NCBI GenBank assembly: GCA_963716735.1
Contig: OY970321.1
Location: forward strand, 2,108,001 to 2,172,000
Direction: 5' to 3'
DNA: 64,000 bases
Origin: VRUE01 sp963716735
GTDB taxonomy: Bacteria; Actinomycetota; Thermoleophilia; Solirubrobacterales; 70-9
Shown here: piece after piece, positions 40,663 to 48,654 of the stretch
Layout of the letters: every line of letters begins with the position of its first letter
Numbering within the stretch: the stretch's first letter is position 1
Position numbers and translations under genes: made by a program
The notes under the pieces: generated by a model
What the model saw: only the letters and a program-made list of their open reading frames with translations
What the model was told of the DNA's origin: nothing
Database searches by the model: none

Positions 40663-41816
40663 CGGAGCAGGCTCCTTGCCTCGACGAGCGCGCCGAGGCC
40701 GAGCAGGCCGGCGGTTGCCAGCAGACCGAGCGCCGCGCCGGGGAGCCTCGCCGTGCCGCCGGCCGTCTCGCTGAGCCTGCCGCTGCGCGCGGCGGGAGCG
40801 GCGGTGGGTTGGGCCGGAGTGCGCTCATCGCTGAGCAGCAGGCCGCTCACACGCTCCCCCTGCGGAGCCTCGCGGGACTGTCGCTGCTCCGGGTGAGGAT
40901 CCGGTTCGGGCTTGCTCGGCGGCATGGGGGCCGCCGAGGTTGGCGATCCACCGGTTGCGTCAGCGGGCGCGGCGCCGTCGGTTCCGCTTGCCGCGCCGTG
41001 ATCCGGCGCCTCTGCATCGCGGTTGCGCCCGCCGCCCTTGCGATCCGGTCCGGCCAGCGGCGGTCCGACCTGGACCGTCACCACCGCCGAGGCGCCGGTG
41101 TCGTCCCCCGGCGTCGTCACGCCGACGACGACGTCGTAGCTGCCGCGCTTGGAGAAGCGGTGGCGGGTGCGCGCTCCGGTGGAGGAGGAGCCGTCGTCGA
41201 AGTACCAGGAGTAGGTGAGCTGCTCGCCGGCACCGGCGCGGTCGACGATCGCACTGAAGGTGACCGGCCGTCCCGGCCGCGTCCGCAGGGTGGAGGCCTC
41301 TGCCCTGACCTGCAGTGGCGAGCCGCTGCGGAGGACCAGCGTGATCCCCTGCGGCGCCTCGAAGGAGTCCGCCGCGTTGAGATCGCCGCTGCCGGCGCTG
41401 GGGCGCAGGAAGCCGGTTCCCCCGTCGGTCGCGTAGATGACGGGGGGTCCCTCCGGGAATGCTCCCGGATCGAGCGCCTGGGTGCGGCTGAGCAGGACGG
41501 AGCCCCCGGCCGGGCGCTGTACCTCGAGATAGGAGAAGCCGTAGGGGTCGGCGCCCGCGAAAGCAAGGATCGCCGCGGGCGAGAAGCCGCTGACGGTCAG
41601 GCTGCCTTCGCCGGTGGAGGAGCGCAGCACGTACGCGCGTGAGGCGACGTCTCCGAGTCCAAGCGCGTCCAGCGAGAGCACCTGCTGTTCGCCGCCCGTG
41701 CCGACCACCGTTACCTGGGCGCTGTCGGCACGCGCTGAGCTCGTCCACGGAGCCGCCAGGCCCGAGGCGGCGACAGCCATGATCAGGAGCCCGTGCCGAA
41801 GGAGACGCTGAAGCAT
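40659..41816 (-). CDS. Membrane-anchored PKD-domain protein of haem cluster
   Basis: A 385-residue protein with a signal peptide (residues 1-29), an N-terminal beta-rich domain (about 32-170), a PKD domain (about 190-258; SYWYFDDGSS-like YSWYFDDGSSSTGARTRH), a low-complexity Pro/Glu-rich stretch (260-345) and a C-terminal helix (about 357-378) ending in Arg. It would sit outside, tethered at its C-terminus. Start 41816 overlaps the htaA2 end by 34 bases but gives the better signal peptide. It may link the ExbB/ExbD-like motor to the haem proteins; this is inference. Confidence 0.78.
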   Translation of the reverse strand: MLQRLLRHGLLIMAVAASGLAAPWTSSARADSAQVTVVGTGGEQQVLSLDALGLGDVASRAYVLRSSTGEGSLTVSGFSPAAILAFAGADPYGFSYLEVQRPAGGSVLLSRTQALDPGAFPEGPPVIYATDGGTGFLRPSAGSGDLNAADSFEAPQGITLVLRSGSPLQVRAEASTLRTRPGRPVTFSAIVDRAGAGEQLTYSWYFDDGSSSTGARTRHRFSKRGSYDVVVGVTTPGDDTGASAVVTVQVGPPLAGPDRKGGGRNRDAEAPDHGAASGTDGAAPADATGGSPTSAAPMPPSKPEPDPHPEQRQSREAPQGERVSGLLLSDERTPAQPTAAPAARSGRLSETAGGTARLPGAALGLLATAGLLGLGALVEARSLLR

Positions 41817-43003
41817 CCGAAGCCGTTGTTCGGTGGGGGATAGAAGCCGGCGAAGACGTTCTGGCCGTCGCTGGTCAGCGCCCCGCGAACCGGTGCGGGG
41901 AAACCGAAGGTGGAGGGAGGTCCTTCGCTCGGCGGCGCGCTCGTCGCCAGGTCGAGGAGCGCGGCGCGCTTGTCTGGGTAGGGAGTTTCGCCACCGCCGC
42001 GCAGGCGGAATATCGCCCGCGAGTCGTTTCCGTTGAGCTCGATCTCCGGGTTGCGCGCGCTGAGGTCGATCCCGTGGCCAGGGTAGGTGAATCTGACCCC
42101 GCCCAGGTAGTAGAGGGCAGCGGTGCCGCTTGGCGGGTCATACCAGCCGTTCGAGAACGGGAAGGAGTAGGAGTAGACGAGGGTGGGGTTGGTACCGGCG
42201 GGCCGGTCGGGGCATGGATGGCTGCTCTCGGGGATCGCCGCCTCTGCGGTCGCACCCTCGAAGACTTCCGGCGCCACTTCGGTATTGGTGTAGCGGATCC
42301 ACGAGTCCCTCACGTGCCAGGTCAGCGAGGCGCCGGTCACGTCGATCGCGCCGGCGGGGCGCGCCAGCTGCGGCGGTTCGTCCCCGAGCGGCCCTTGTTT
42401 GGGCGCGTCGGGCCCGCCGGCGACGATGAGGGTCGCGGCGCTGAGCCGGATCTTGCCGAGCCCTCCGCGTGGGATGCGGACCCCGAGCCGCCTGCTGAGC
42501 GATTTGACGACAGGGCGCCGCCAGATCAACTGCGCCCCCTGGAGCTGCGCGCTCCCCTTCGATGCGTCCGTGGTCAGGCCGCCGGAGGGCGGCTTCAGGT
42601 CGAAAACGGTGCGGCGCCTGCCTCCGTCCAGCTTGGCGCTGAGGATGGAGGTGGGGCCGAGCTCGACCTGGGGCGCGCCCAGTCTGACGACATGGCGGGC
42701 TTTCCCTGTGCCCGCCACGAGGCGAAGGCCGCCCTCGAGGGTGAGCTCGGCTGCGCCCGCGCCAATCGTCCCGCCGCTGATCTGGAGCCGGGTCTGCCGA
42801 CCTTCGGTCGCGCCGCCGCCGATCCCGTTCAAGCCGACGCCCCGCTCGGCAAGCACCCTCGCCTTCGGGCCGGCTATGACCAGTGTGGCGTTGCCGGTCG
42901 GCTCAGCCCCGTCCGCGATCGCGGACGGGGCTGAGACCAGCGCCGGCACAAGCGCAAACGCGAGCGCCAGCGCTCCGAGCAGGGCTGTCGTCGCGCGGCG
43001 CAT
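41783..43003 (-). CDS. Secreted HtaA-domain haem-binding protein, shorter
   Basis: A 406-residue exported protein (signal peptide to about residue 31). The N-terminal half (about 35-205) repeats a domain also found in the next gene, with LSAKLDGGRRRTVFDL, DASKGSAQL and RRLGVRI. The C-terminal half is an HtaA domain: SLTWHVRDSWIRYTN, with Tyr at the haem-ligand position, GWYDPPSGTAALYYLGGVRFTYPGHGIDLSARNPEIELNGNDSRA. There is no C-terminal anchor. It likely binds haem outside the cell. Confidence 0.85.
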   Translation of the reverse strand: MRRATTALLGALALAFALVPALVSAPSAIADGAEPTGNATLVIAGPKARVLAERGVGLNGIGGGATEGRQTRLQISGGTIGAGAAELTLEGGLRLVAGTGKARHVVRLGAPQVELGPTSILSAKLDGGRRRTVFDLKPPSGGLTTDASKGSAQLQGAQLIWRRPVVKSLSRRLGVRIPRGGLGKIRLSAATLIVAGGPDAPKQGPLGDEPPQLARPAGAIDVTGASLTWHVRDSWIRYTNTEVAPEVFEGATAEAAIPESSHPCPDRPAGTNPTLVYSYSFPFSNGWYDPPSGTAALYYLGGVRFTYPGHGIDLSARNPEIELNGNDSRAIFRLRGGGETPYPDKRAALLDLATSAPPSEGPPSTFGFPAPVRGALTSDGQNVFAGFYPPPNNGFGCFSVSFGTGS

Positions 43004-43007
43004 CGCC

Positions 43008-45023
43008 CTAGCTGGTCGGGTGGACGATCGAGACCGTGACCTCGTTGAGCCCGGTGCCGGTCGTCTTGTAGGCCGAGGCCGGGTTGCCGGTTCCCAGCAG
43101 CCAGAGGCCGCTCGTCCCCGGCGTTGCCAGCTTCACCGTGCTGTTGGCCGAGTCGGTGTCGTCGTCACCGCCGCCTGGGGCGTTGTCGGCGCCCGGATCC
43201 GGGAAGGTCCAGGTGACGGTCTCCTCTCCCGCTCCCGGCCCCGGCGTGGTGCTCGTTTCCACCCCCGAGACGGCGAGGCTGACGATGTCGACCCGGCCGC
43301 TGGTCCAGGACGTGCCGAGACGGGTGGAGACGTCCATCGTCAGGCGCGAATTGGCGCCGTCGATCGTCAGCGTCGGGTTGGAGAGCACCGTGCCGAAGCC
43401 GTGCGTCGTGTTGCAGAGGCCGACGCTGCCGGTTCCGCGCAGCACCAGCTTGCCCGGGCTGCCGGCTTCGTATTCGCCGCTCGTGCCGGGCCAGGTGAAG
43501 AACTTGCCGGGCCCGCTCATGTCCGCCCCGTCGCTGCGGGTCGCCCCGCCCGAGAGGTTGAACACTCCCGGCGCGGTCTGCACCGTGTTGCGCAGGCTGT
43601 TCCGCACTCCCCAGCCGATCGATCCCGAGGAGACCGGGCTCGGTGAGCCGAGGGTCGGAGCCGCCACCGGCGCGGCCGGCGCGGCCGGCCATTCGGAGGA
43701 GGTCGCCGGCGAGGCGAGGTTGCAGGCCGCGTTGAACGGCCACGCCGCCCCGCTCGCCGTGCTCGCGGTCACGGTCAACGGGTCGAGCGCGTCGCCCTCC
43801 TCGTAGTCGCACGGACCGGGGTTGTGCGGATCGCAGAGCTGCAGCGCCTGCGCGCCAGCCTCGGTGAGGCTCACCGGCAGGTCCGTCCAGGTCACCGTCT
43901 TCGCGTTTTCGTTGTAGAACGGGCTGGCGTCGTCGAGGTCCAGCGTCGCCAGGTCGACGCGCTGGGTCGGGGTCCAGATCCCGCTCATGTTGGTGTCGAC
44001 GTCGACCGTGAGGCGCGAGTCGGCGCCGTCGATCGTCACCGTCGGGTGCGACAGCGTGACGCGGAACCCGTGCGGCGAGTTGCAGAGGACGACCTCGCCC
44101 TGCCCGTTGACGATCGCCTGGTCGTCGCTGTCGTCATCCGCGCTGTTGATCGCGAAGCTGCCCGATCCGGCAGGGAAGCGGAAGGCGCCGATCTGCGGTG
44201 CGGGCAGGGGTGGGTTGAGGACTTCCGCCGGTGCGATCGGCACCAGCGCTCCACCGGAGATCTGGACCACGTAGAAGCGCAGGTCGCCGCTGAAGCCCCA
44301 CTCGATCTTGCCGCCGTTGAGGGCGACTGGGCTGCTCAGGGTCGGGGCGGGTGCAGGTCCCGCCGCCGAGCCCGCGACTTTGCTTTTCACTTTCAGCGCG
44401 CACTGCTGGGCGTAGGGGTCGACCTGCTGTGGGTCGCTCGGTTTCCCGGAAGGCTTTGCGTCCGACCCGGCCGCGACCGGGGCTGGAGCCGGGGCCGGGG
44501 CGGCGAAGCGAGCGTCGACGCTGACGGTGCCCAGTCGCCCGGCGGAGAGGCTGTCGAGACCAAGCCTGGCGCGCAGCGCACGGGCCCCGTTGTCGGTCAG
44601 GGAGAGCTGCGCCTTCTCGAGCTGGAGTGAGGACGCATCGATGAGCGGCTCCCCCTCGGCGCGGAAGACGATCAGACGGCGTTTGCCCAGCTTGGCGCTG
44701 ATCGCGGTCTTCTTGCCGGCGATCTGCAGCATCAAGCCCCTGAGCCGGGCGCTCTTCCCTTGCGAGGTGAGCTCCACGGCACCGTCGGTGCGAATCGTCG
44801 CCGCCCCGAGCATCTCGACGTCGACGATCGGCAGCACCGTCGTCTTCGGGGCACGTTTGCCGGTGATCTGCTTGGCGATGCCGGACTTCAGCGACAGCGA
44901 GACCTCGCCATCGGCGGCGGCGCCCAGCGCCGACCCGGTTGTCATCGGTACCGCAAGCGCCATCGCCGCCAGGGCGACCAGTGCCCTTCTCGCACGGCTC
45001 TTGCTCGTCTGGTTGGAACTCAT
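43008..45023 (-). CDS. htaA: Secreted HtaA-domain haem-binding protein, two HtaA domains
   Basis: A 671-residue exported protein. After a signal peptide (to about residue 36) comes the N-terminal domain shared with the downstream gene, a Pro/Ala linker, then two HtaA domains. Domain 1 begins KIEWGFSGDLRFYVVQ (Tyr present); domain 2 begins SIGWGVRNSLRNTVQ (Thr instead of Tyr). Each contains a single internal Cys (EVVLCNSPHGFRV, SVGLCNTTHGFGT) and TIDGADSRL. No membrane anchor. ATG 45023 has AGGAGG upstream. Two DtxR-type palindromes precede it. Confidence 0.88.
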   Translation of the reverse strand: MSSNQTSKSRARRALVALAAMALAVPMTTGSALGAAADGEVSLSLKSGIAKQITGKRAPKTTVLPIVDVEMLGAATIRTDGAVELTSQGKSARLRGLMLQIAGKKTAISAKLGKRRLIVFRAEGEPLIDASSLQLEKAQLSLTDNGARALRARLGLDSLSAGRLGTVSVDARFAAPAPAPAPVAAGSDAKPSGKPSDPQQVDPYAQQCALKVKSKVAGSAAGPAPAPTLSSPVALNGGKIEWGFSGDLRFYVVQISGGALVPIAPAEVLNPPLPAPQIGAFRFPAGSGSFAINSADDDSDDQAIVNGQGEVVLCNSPHGFRVTLSHPTVTIDGADSRLTVDVDTNMSGIWTPTQRVDLATLDLDDASPFYNENAKTVTWTDLPVSLTEAGAQALQLCDPHNPGPCDYEEGDALDPLTVTASTASGAAWPFNAACNLASPATSSEWPAAPAAPVAAPTLGSPSPVSSGSIGWGVRNSLRNTVQTAPGVFNLSGGATRSDGADMSGPGKFFTWPGTSGEYEAGSPGKLVLRGTGSVGLCNTTHGFGTVLSNPTLTIDGANSRLTMDVSTRLGTSWTSGRVDIVSLAVSGVETSTTPGPGAGEETVTWTFPDPGADNAPGGGDDDTDSANSTVKLATPGTSGLWLLGTGNPASAYKTTGTGLNEVTVSIVHPTS

Positions 45024-45084
45024 CTGGGGGGAGCCTCCTTGTGCTCTCATTGCGCACCCGTGCGCCATTTCCGCGGTGCGCTGA

Positions 45085-45100
45085 ATTAGGGCACCCTAAT
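45085..45100 (-). promoter_or_regulatory. DtxR/IdeR-type iron box upstream of htaA
   Basis: ATTAGGGCACCCTAAT, 62-77 nt upstream of the htaA start; 7-bp perfect arms with a CA centre. It is identical to 48542-48557. The form resembles actinobacterial DtxR/IdeR boxes (TTAGG...CCTAA). On the minus strand it contains TAGGGT, a possible -10. The operator should repress the htaA-exbB operon when iron is plentiful. Confidence 0.75.
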
Positions 45101-45123
45101 AAATCCACACTAACACAGTAGGA

Positions 45124-45139
45124 ATTAGGCCGCCCTAAT
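45124..45139 (-). promoter_or_regulatory. Second DtxR-type box upstream of htaA
   Basis: ATTAGGCCGCCCTAAT, one mismatch from a perfect palindrome, 39 bases from the first box and overlapping the stop codon of the ABC ATPase gene (45135-45137). The two boxes together suggest cooperative control. Confidence 0.65.
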
Positions 45140-45947
45140 CCCCTGCTCGCGCCAGCCAGGCGACGTGCAGAGCGGTGCGACCGTCGTGCTCGGTGAGCCG
45201 TGCATCGGCGCCCCAGATCTCGGCGAGCCGGTCCGCGCTGAGCACCTCGCCGGGAGCGCCGGTGGCGACGGTGCGGCCGCCGGAGACGATCGTCGCGACG
45301 TCGGCGACCGCCGCTGCCAGGGCCAGGTCGTGAACGACGAGCAGCACGGTGAGGCCATCGTCGGCGAGCTCCCTGAGCAGGGTCGCGACCCCGATCGTCG
45401 CCCCGAGGTCGAGCTGGGAGGTCGGCTCGTCGGCGATCAGCACGGGGGCCTCCTGGGCGAGGCCGATGGCGATCTGGACCCGCTGCAGCTCGCCGCCGGA
45501 GAGCGTCGTCAGCGGCCGCCCGGCGAAGCGGCCGACGCCGGCGCGGGCCATCGCCCCCTCGATCCCGTCGCGGTCCTCGCCGGTCAGGCGGCGCAGCGGT
45601 CGCAGGTGGGAGGAGCGGCCGATCGTCACCGCTTCGCGTACGCTGACCCCGGCGGGGACCGGCATCCGCTGGGGGACGAAGGCTCGCACCCGGGCCAGCT
45701 CGCGGCCGCGCATCTCGCCGACGTCGCGTCCCGACCAGAGGACGGTCCCGCCCGAGACCCCCTGCAAGCCGGACACGGCCCGCACCAGAGTCGACTTGCC
45801 GGCGCCGTTGGGGCCGACGATCGCGACCAGCTCGCCGTGCCCGACCCGCAGGTCGGCGCCGCGCAGGATCGGCGTGCCGCCGATCTCCACCTCGACCCCC
45901 TGGGCCTCCAGCGGGGGTGGGTCGGTCCGGTAGGCGGCGGCCTCCAT
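45135..45947 (-). CDS. hmuV: Haem/siderophore ABC transporter ATP-binding protein
   Basis: A 270-residue ATPase of the FecE/HmuV group: Walker A GPNGAGKST, Q-loop FVPQRMPVPAGVSVREAV, signature LSGGELQRVQIAIGLA, Walker B VLIADEPTSQLDLG and switch His VVHDLALAAAVAD. It powers uptake through the FecCD permease encoded just before it; ATG overlaps the permease stop by 1-3 bases. Substrate specificity is inferred from the isdG- and htaA-bearing neighbourhood: haem is most likely. Confidence 0.9.
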   Translation of the reverse strand: MEAAAYRTDPPPLEAQGVEVEIGGTPILRGADLRVGHGELVAIVGPNGAGKSTLVRAVSGLQGVSGGTVLWSGRDVGEMRGRELARVRAFVPQRMPVPAGVSVREAVTIGRSSHLRPLRRLTGEDRDGIEGAMARAGVGRFAGRPLTTLSGGELQRVQIAIGLAQEAPVLIADEPTSQLDLGATIGVATLLRELADDGLTVLLVVHDLALAAAVADVATIVSGGRTVATGAPGEVLSADRLAEIWGADARLTEHDGRTALHVAWLARAGD

Positions 45948-46930
45948 CAGACCGCCTTGCGCAGCAGCCAGAGGAACAGGGGCACGCCGAGGATCACCAT
46001 GAAGGGGCCGACCGGCATCTCGATCGGCGCCCGCAGGGTGCGGGCGAGGGTGTCGCCGGCGGCGAGCAGCGCGGCGCCGCCGATCGCCGAGGCGGGGACG
46101 ACGTAGGTGTGGCTGGAGGTGCCGCCGGCCATCCGCACGACGTGCGGGACGACCAGCCCGAGGAAGCCGAGCAGCCCGGCGATCGCCGCCGAGGCGGCGG
46201 CGAGCAGGGCGGCGGCGACGGCGGCGCCGAGCCGGATCAGGTGGGGCCGCGAGCCGAGCGAGGCGGCTACGTCGTCACCGAGCGCGAGCCGATCGAGGGG
46301 GCGGATCAGCAGCGCGGCCAATACGAAGCCGACGGCGAAGTAGGGCCAGATCGTGCCCAGCTCGTCCCAGCCGCTCGAGGTGAGACCGCCGGCGATGAAG
46401 AAGATCGCCGAGGGGGCCCGCTCCGGGTAGGCCGCCAGCAGCCCGGTGGTGCCGGCCGTGAAGAGCGAGAGGATCGCGATCCCGGCGAGGATCACCTTGC
46501 CGACGCTGCCACGGTTGGCGCCCGACCAGGCGAAGCCGAAGACCAGCGCCGCGGCGAGCAGGCCGAAGGCGAGCGCACCCACCGGCAGCAGGGCGATCGA
46601 GCCGGGGAAGAGGATGATGATCAGGATCGCGCCGAAGCCGGCACCGCCGGTGACGCCGATCACGTCGGGCGAGGCGAGCGGGTTGGCGAGCGCCCCCTGC
46701 AGGATCGCCCCGGCGATGCCGAGCGCCGCGCCTACGACGAGCGCCTCGACCGTGCGCGGCAGGCGCAGCGTCTCGACGATCTGCTCGTCAGGCCCGCCGC
46801 CGCCATTGCCGAAGACGATGTCAAGCACCTCGGCGAAGGGGACCTTGACCGCGCCCAGGGCCAGCGAGGCAACCGTCGCGGCGGCGAGCGCGGCGAGCAG
46901 CGCCACGAAGACGAGGGTGCGGCGCGCCAA
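45947..46930 (-). CDS. hmuU: FecCD-family haem/iron ABC permease
   Basis: A 327-residue permease with about ten helices. GALANPLASPDVIGVTGGAGFGA is the hallmark of the BtuC/FecCD family, and AGLLGFLGLVVPHVVRMAGG is the conserved cytoplasmic loop that meets the ATPase. It is between the binding protein (8 bases upstream) and the ATPase. Import of haem or iron-siderophore through the membrane; haem favoured by context. Confidence 0.93.
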   Translation of the reverse strand: MARRTLVFVALLAALAAATVASLALGAVKVPFAEVLDIVFGNGGGGPDEQIVETLRLPRTVEALVVGAALGIAGAILQGALANPLASPDVIGVTGGAGFGAILIIILFPGSIALLPVGALAFGLLAAALVFGFAWSGANRGSVGKVILAGIAILSLFTAGTTGLLAAYPERAPSAIFFIAGGLTSSGWDELGTIWPYFAVGFVLAALLIRPLDRLALGDDVAASLGSRPHLIRLGAAVAAALLAAASAAIAGLLGFLGLVVPHVVRMAGGTSSHTYVVPASAIGGAALLAAGDTLARTLRAPIEMPVGPFMVILGVPLFLWLLRKAV

Positions 46931-46937
46931 GCCGGGC

Positions 46938-47834
46938 TCAGTTCTCGAGGTAGACGCGGCGCACTTTGCGGATCGTGCGGGCTACGTCGGTGCCGGCCTG
47001 CAGGAGCGAGTTGTCAACCGAGATGTAGATGCGGTCGTTCTGGACGGCCGAGGTGCCGGCCCAGGCCGGATTCGTGCGCAGGTATTCGGTCAGGCTGGGG
47101 ATGTCCTCCTCGTTGGCGTGCGGGACCGCGACGATCACGTCGGGGTCTTCGGCGACGACGACTTCGTCGGAGATCCGCTCGAAGCCGGAGTCCGACTCGA
47201 TCCCGCCGGTGAGGAGCTCTCCGCCCGCTTTCGTCACCAGGTCGCCGCCCCAGCTGTTGGGGAGGAAGACGAACGGCGTCCGCCCGACGCCGAGGATCAG
47301 CATCACGGTCGGGTGCTTCTCGATCCCCTTGCGCGCCTGCGCGACCCCCTTCTTCATCGACTTGACCAGCGCCTTGGCCCGCGCCTGCCTGCCGACCAGG
47401 CGGCCGATCGCCAGGGTCTGGCCGAGGGAGCCGGCGACGTCGCGCGGCTCGCGGATCAGCACGCGGATGCCGAGGTCGCCCATCGACTCGTTCCCTTTCG
47501 CCCAGGTCGGCGAGGAGAGGACCAGATCGGGGTTGAGCGAGGCGAGCTGCTCGAGGTTGGGGCCGTTGGGGTGCGAGAGGGGAAGCGCCTCGACGCCCTC
47601 GAGCTTAGGCGAGAAGCGTTCCTGGCCACCGAGGGTCTGGCCGATCCCGACCGGCTCGACGCCGAGCTTGACCAGCGTGTTGGCGCCGAACGGGGTCAGC
47701 GCGACGATCCGCTTCGGCGCCGCGGCCTGCGCCGGGGCGCAGAGGACCAAGCCGAGCAGAGCTGCCACGACCCAGAATGAAGCTTTGTACCCCCTACGGG
47801 GGGTAAAAGCCTTCAACAATTGGGAAGAGCCCAT
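46938..47834 (-). CDS. hmuT: Haem/iron ABC transporter substrate-binding protein
   Basis: A 298-residue periplasmic-binding protein of the TroA/FepB fold. The signal peptide ends near AQA-AAP (residue ~38); no typical lipobox is seen, although a Cys lies in it, so membrane attachment is uncertain. RIVALTPFGANTLVKLGVEPVGIG and NPDLVLSSPTW are the conserved regions, with KGVAQARKGIEKHPTVMLILG following. It starts 2 bases after the isdG stop. Ligand assumed to be haem because of its neighbours. Confidence 0.88.
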   Translation of the reverse strand: MGSSQLLKAFTPRRGYKASFWVVAALLGLVLCAPAQAAAPKRIVALTPFGANTLVKLGVEPVGIGQTLGGQERFSPKLEGVEALPLSHPNGPNLEQLASLNPDLVLSSPTWAKGNESMGDLGIRVLIREPRDVAGSLGQTLAIGRLVGRQARAKALVKSMKKGVAQARKGIEKHPTVMLILGVGRTPFVFLPNSWGGDLVTKAGGELLTGGIESDSGFERISDEVVVAEDPDVIVAVPHANEEDIPSLTEYLRTNPAWAGTSAVQNDRIYISVDNSLLQAGTDVARTIRKVRRVYLEN

Positions 47835-47836
47835 CG

Positions 47837-48136
47837 CTACGCCGGCACCTTGGCGTCGATCACCTCGTAGTGGCGCACTTCGCTGCCGTGGGCGAGCTCC
47901 CCGTCGGCGTGGCGGTGGCTGAGTTTGAAGAGGTCGCTGTTGACCCAGGCCTTGAAGGCCTCGTCGCTCTCCCAGCGACTGAGGACGACGTACTCGCCCT
48001 CGCGGTCGCGGCGCAGCAGCTCGAAGCCGGCGAAGCCCTCGGCTTTGTGGACGTGGCTCTCGCGCTCGAGGAAGGCGCGCTCGAACGCCTCCCGACGCTC
48101 CTCCGTCACATGGACGACGTTCATCACGATTACCAA
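47837..48136 (-). CDS. IsdG/MhuD-type haem-degrading monooxygenase
   Basis: A 99-residue ABM-fold protein. Asn6, Trp64 and His74 have nearly the same spacing as the Asn-Trp-His catalytic triad of IsdG-family enzymes. The protein releases iron from haem in the cytoplasm. TTG 48136 is preceded by AAAGGAG at 7 nt; ATG 48124 would leave the ribosome site too far away. It is first in the operon with hmuTUV. A triple iron-box array lies upstream. Confidence 0.88.
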   Translation of the reverse strand: MVIVMNVVHVTEERREAFERAFLERESHVHKAEGFAGFELLRRDREGEYVVLSRWESDEAFKAWVNSDLFKLSHRHADGELAHGSEVRHYEVIDAKVPA

Positions 48137-48181
48137 GGCCCCGCTCCTTTCGAGTGGGGTGCCCGCTGCAGACAGCAGTTA

Positions 48182-48221
48182 CTTAGGACACCCTAATTAG
48201 GTTTGCCTAATTAGGGTAGCC
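48182..48221 (-). promoter_or_regulatory. Periodic DtxR-type box array upstream of isdG-hmuTUV
   Basis: TTAGG repeats at 48183, 48197 and 48211 and CCTAA at 48192 and 48206, each with a 14-base period, producing overlapping palindromes; AATTAGG/CCTAATT (48195-48212) is perfect. The array lies 46-85 nt upstream of the isdG start. It is well suited to multimer binding by a DtxR-family protein, as known for IdeR double dimers. Confidence 0.75.
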
Positions 48222-48240
48222 GAAGGTCGACGAGATCGCT

Positions 48241-48540
48241 CTAAGGCGTGGGCTCGCCCAGCTCGGCGCGTGCGCGGTGGGCAAGCTTCACGGTCGCTTT
48301 GCGAAGGCCGTCCGGCCCATCGATCGGCTCCTCGTACGGCACCCGGACCTCGACCTCTCCAGCTGGCGTCTCCGCGATCAGGTCCAGCCCCGTCCGGTCC
48401 GCGTCGACGCAACGGGCCCCGGTAGCTTCAGGACACCCGCCAATCGCCCGCGCCATGTCCAGCAGCGCATCGTCATGGTCTTCGTTGAGATGAGCGATTG
48501 CGTGCACAGCTCCTTCGCTGACCGGGTCTCCGAGCTTCAT
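48241..48540 (-). CDS. DUF2470-family haem-utilisation protein
   Basis: A 99-residue DUF2470 domain: AIAHLNEDHDDALLDMARAIGG carries the conserved His and Asp residues, followed by DADRTGLDLIAETP and VRVPYEEPIDGPDGLRKATVKLAHRA. The domain is found at the C-terminus of HugZ-type haem oxygenases and as a stand-alone. Here it starts directly beneath an iron box (48542-48557), which covers a TAGGGT -10 candidate 9 nt before the ATG. Role in haem handling is inferred. Confidence 0.87.
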   Translation of the reverse strand: MKLGDPVSEGAVHAIAHLNEDHDDALLDMARAIGGCPEATGARCVDADRTGLDLIAETPAGEVEVRVPYEEPIDGPDGLRKATVKLAHRARAELGEPTP

Positions 48541-48541
48541 G

Positions 48542-48557
48542 ATTAGGGCACCCTAAT
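48542..48557 (-). promoter_or_regulatory. DtxR-type iron box overlapping the DUF2470 start
   Basis: ATTAGGGCACCCTAAT, identical to 45085-45100, ending 2 nt before the ATG on the minus strand. It overlaps the likely -10 (TAGGGT, 48555-48550), so a bound repressor would block the polymerase directly. Confidence 0.75.
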
Positions 48558-48569
48558 GCACAAGCGGAA

Positions 48570-48646
48570 GGGAAGGGCGGCGGTCCTCCCGAACGGGCGG
48601 ATACTCAGAGCGAGCGAGTCCGGGCGGGAGGACCGCCGCCCTTCCC
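48570..48646 (+). repeat. Palindromic element B, copy 2
   Basis: Arms 48570-48591 and 48625-48646 pair perfectly over 22 bp. The core AACGGGCGGATACTCAGAGC then GAGCGAGTCCGGG lies at 48592-48624, with the shortest tip of the three B copies. The arms have no likeness to those of B1 or B3. It lies between the iron-box region and the PHP gene, both minus-strand. Confidence 0.88.
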
Positions 48647-48654
48647 TGTTCGGC

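Noticed and set aside
47788..47805. TACCCCC...GGGGGTA palindrome resembling a second CsoR operator
   Set aside because: It lies within the signal-peptide codons of hmuT, downstream of the start codon and inside an operon, so it is better explained as coding sequence. Binding cannot be excluded.
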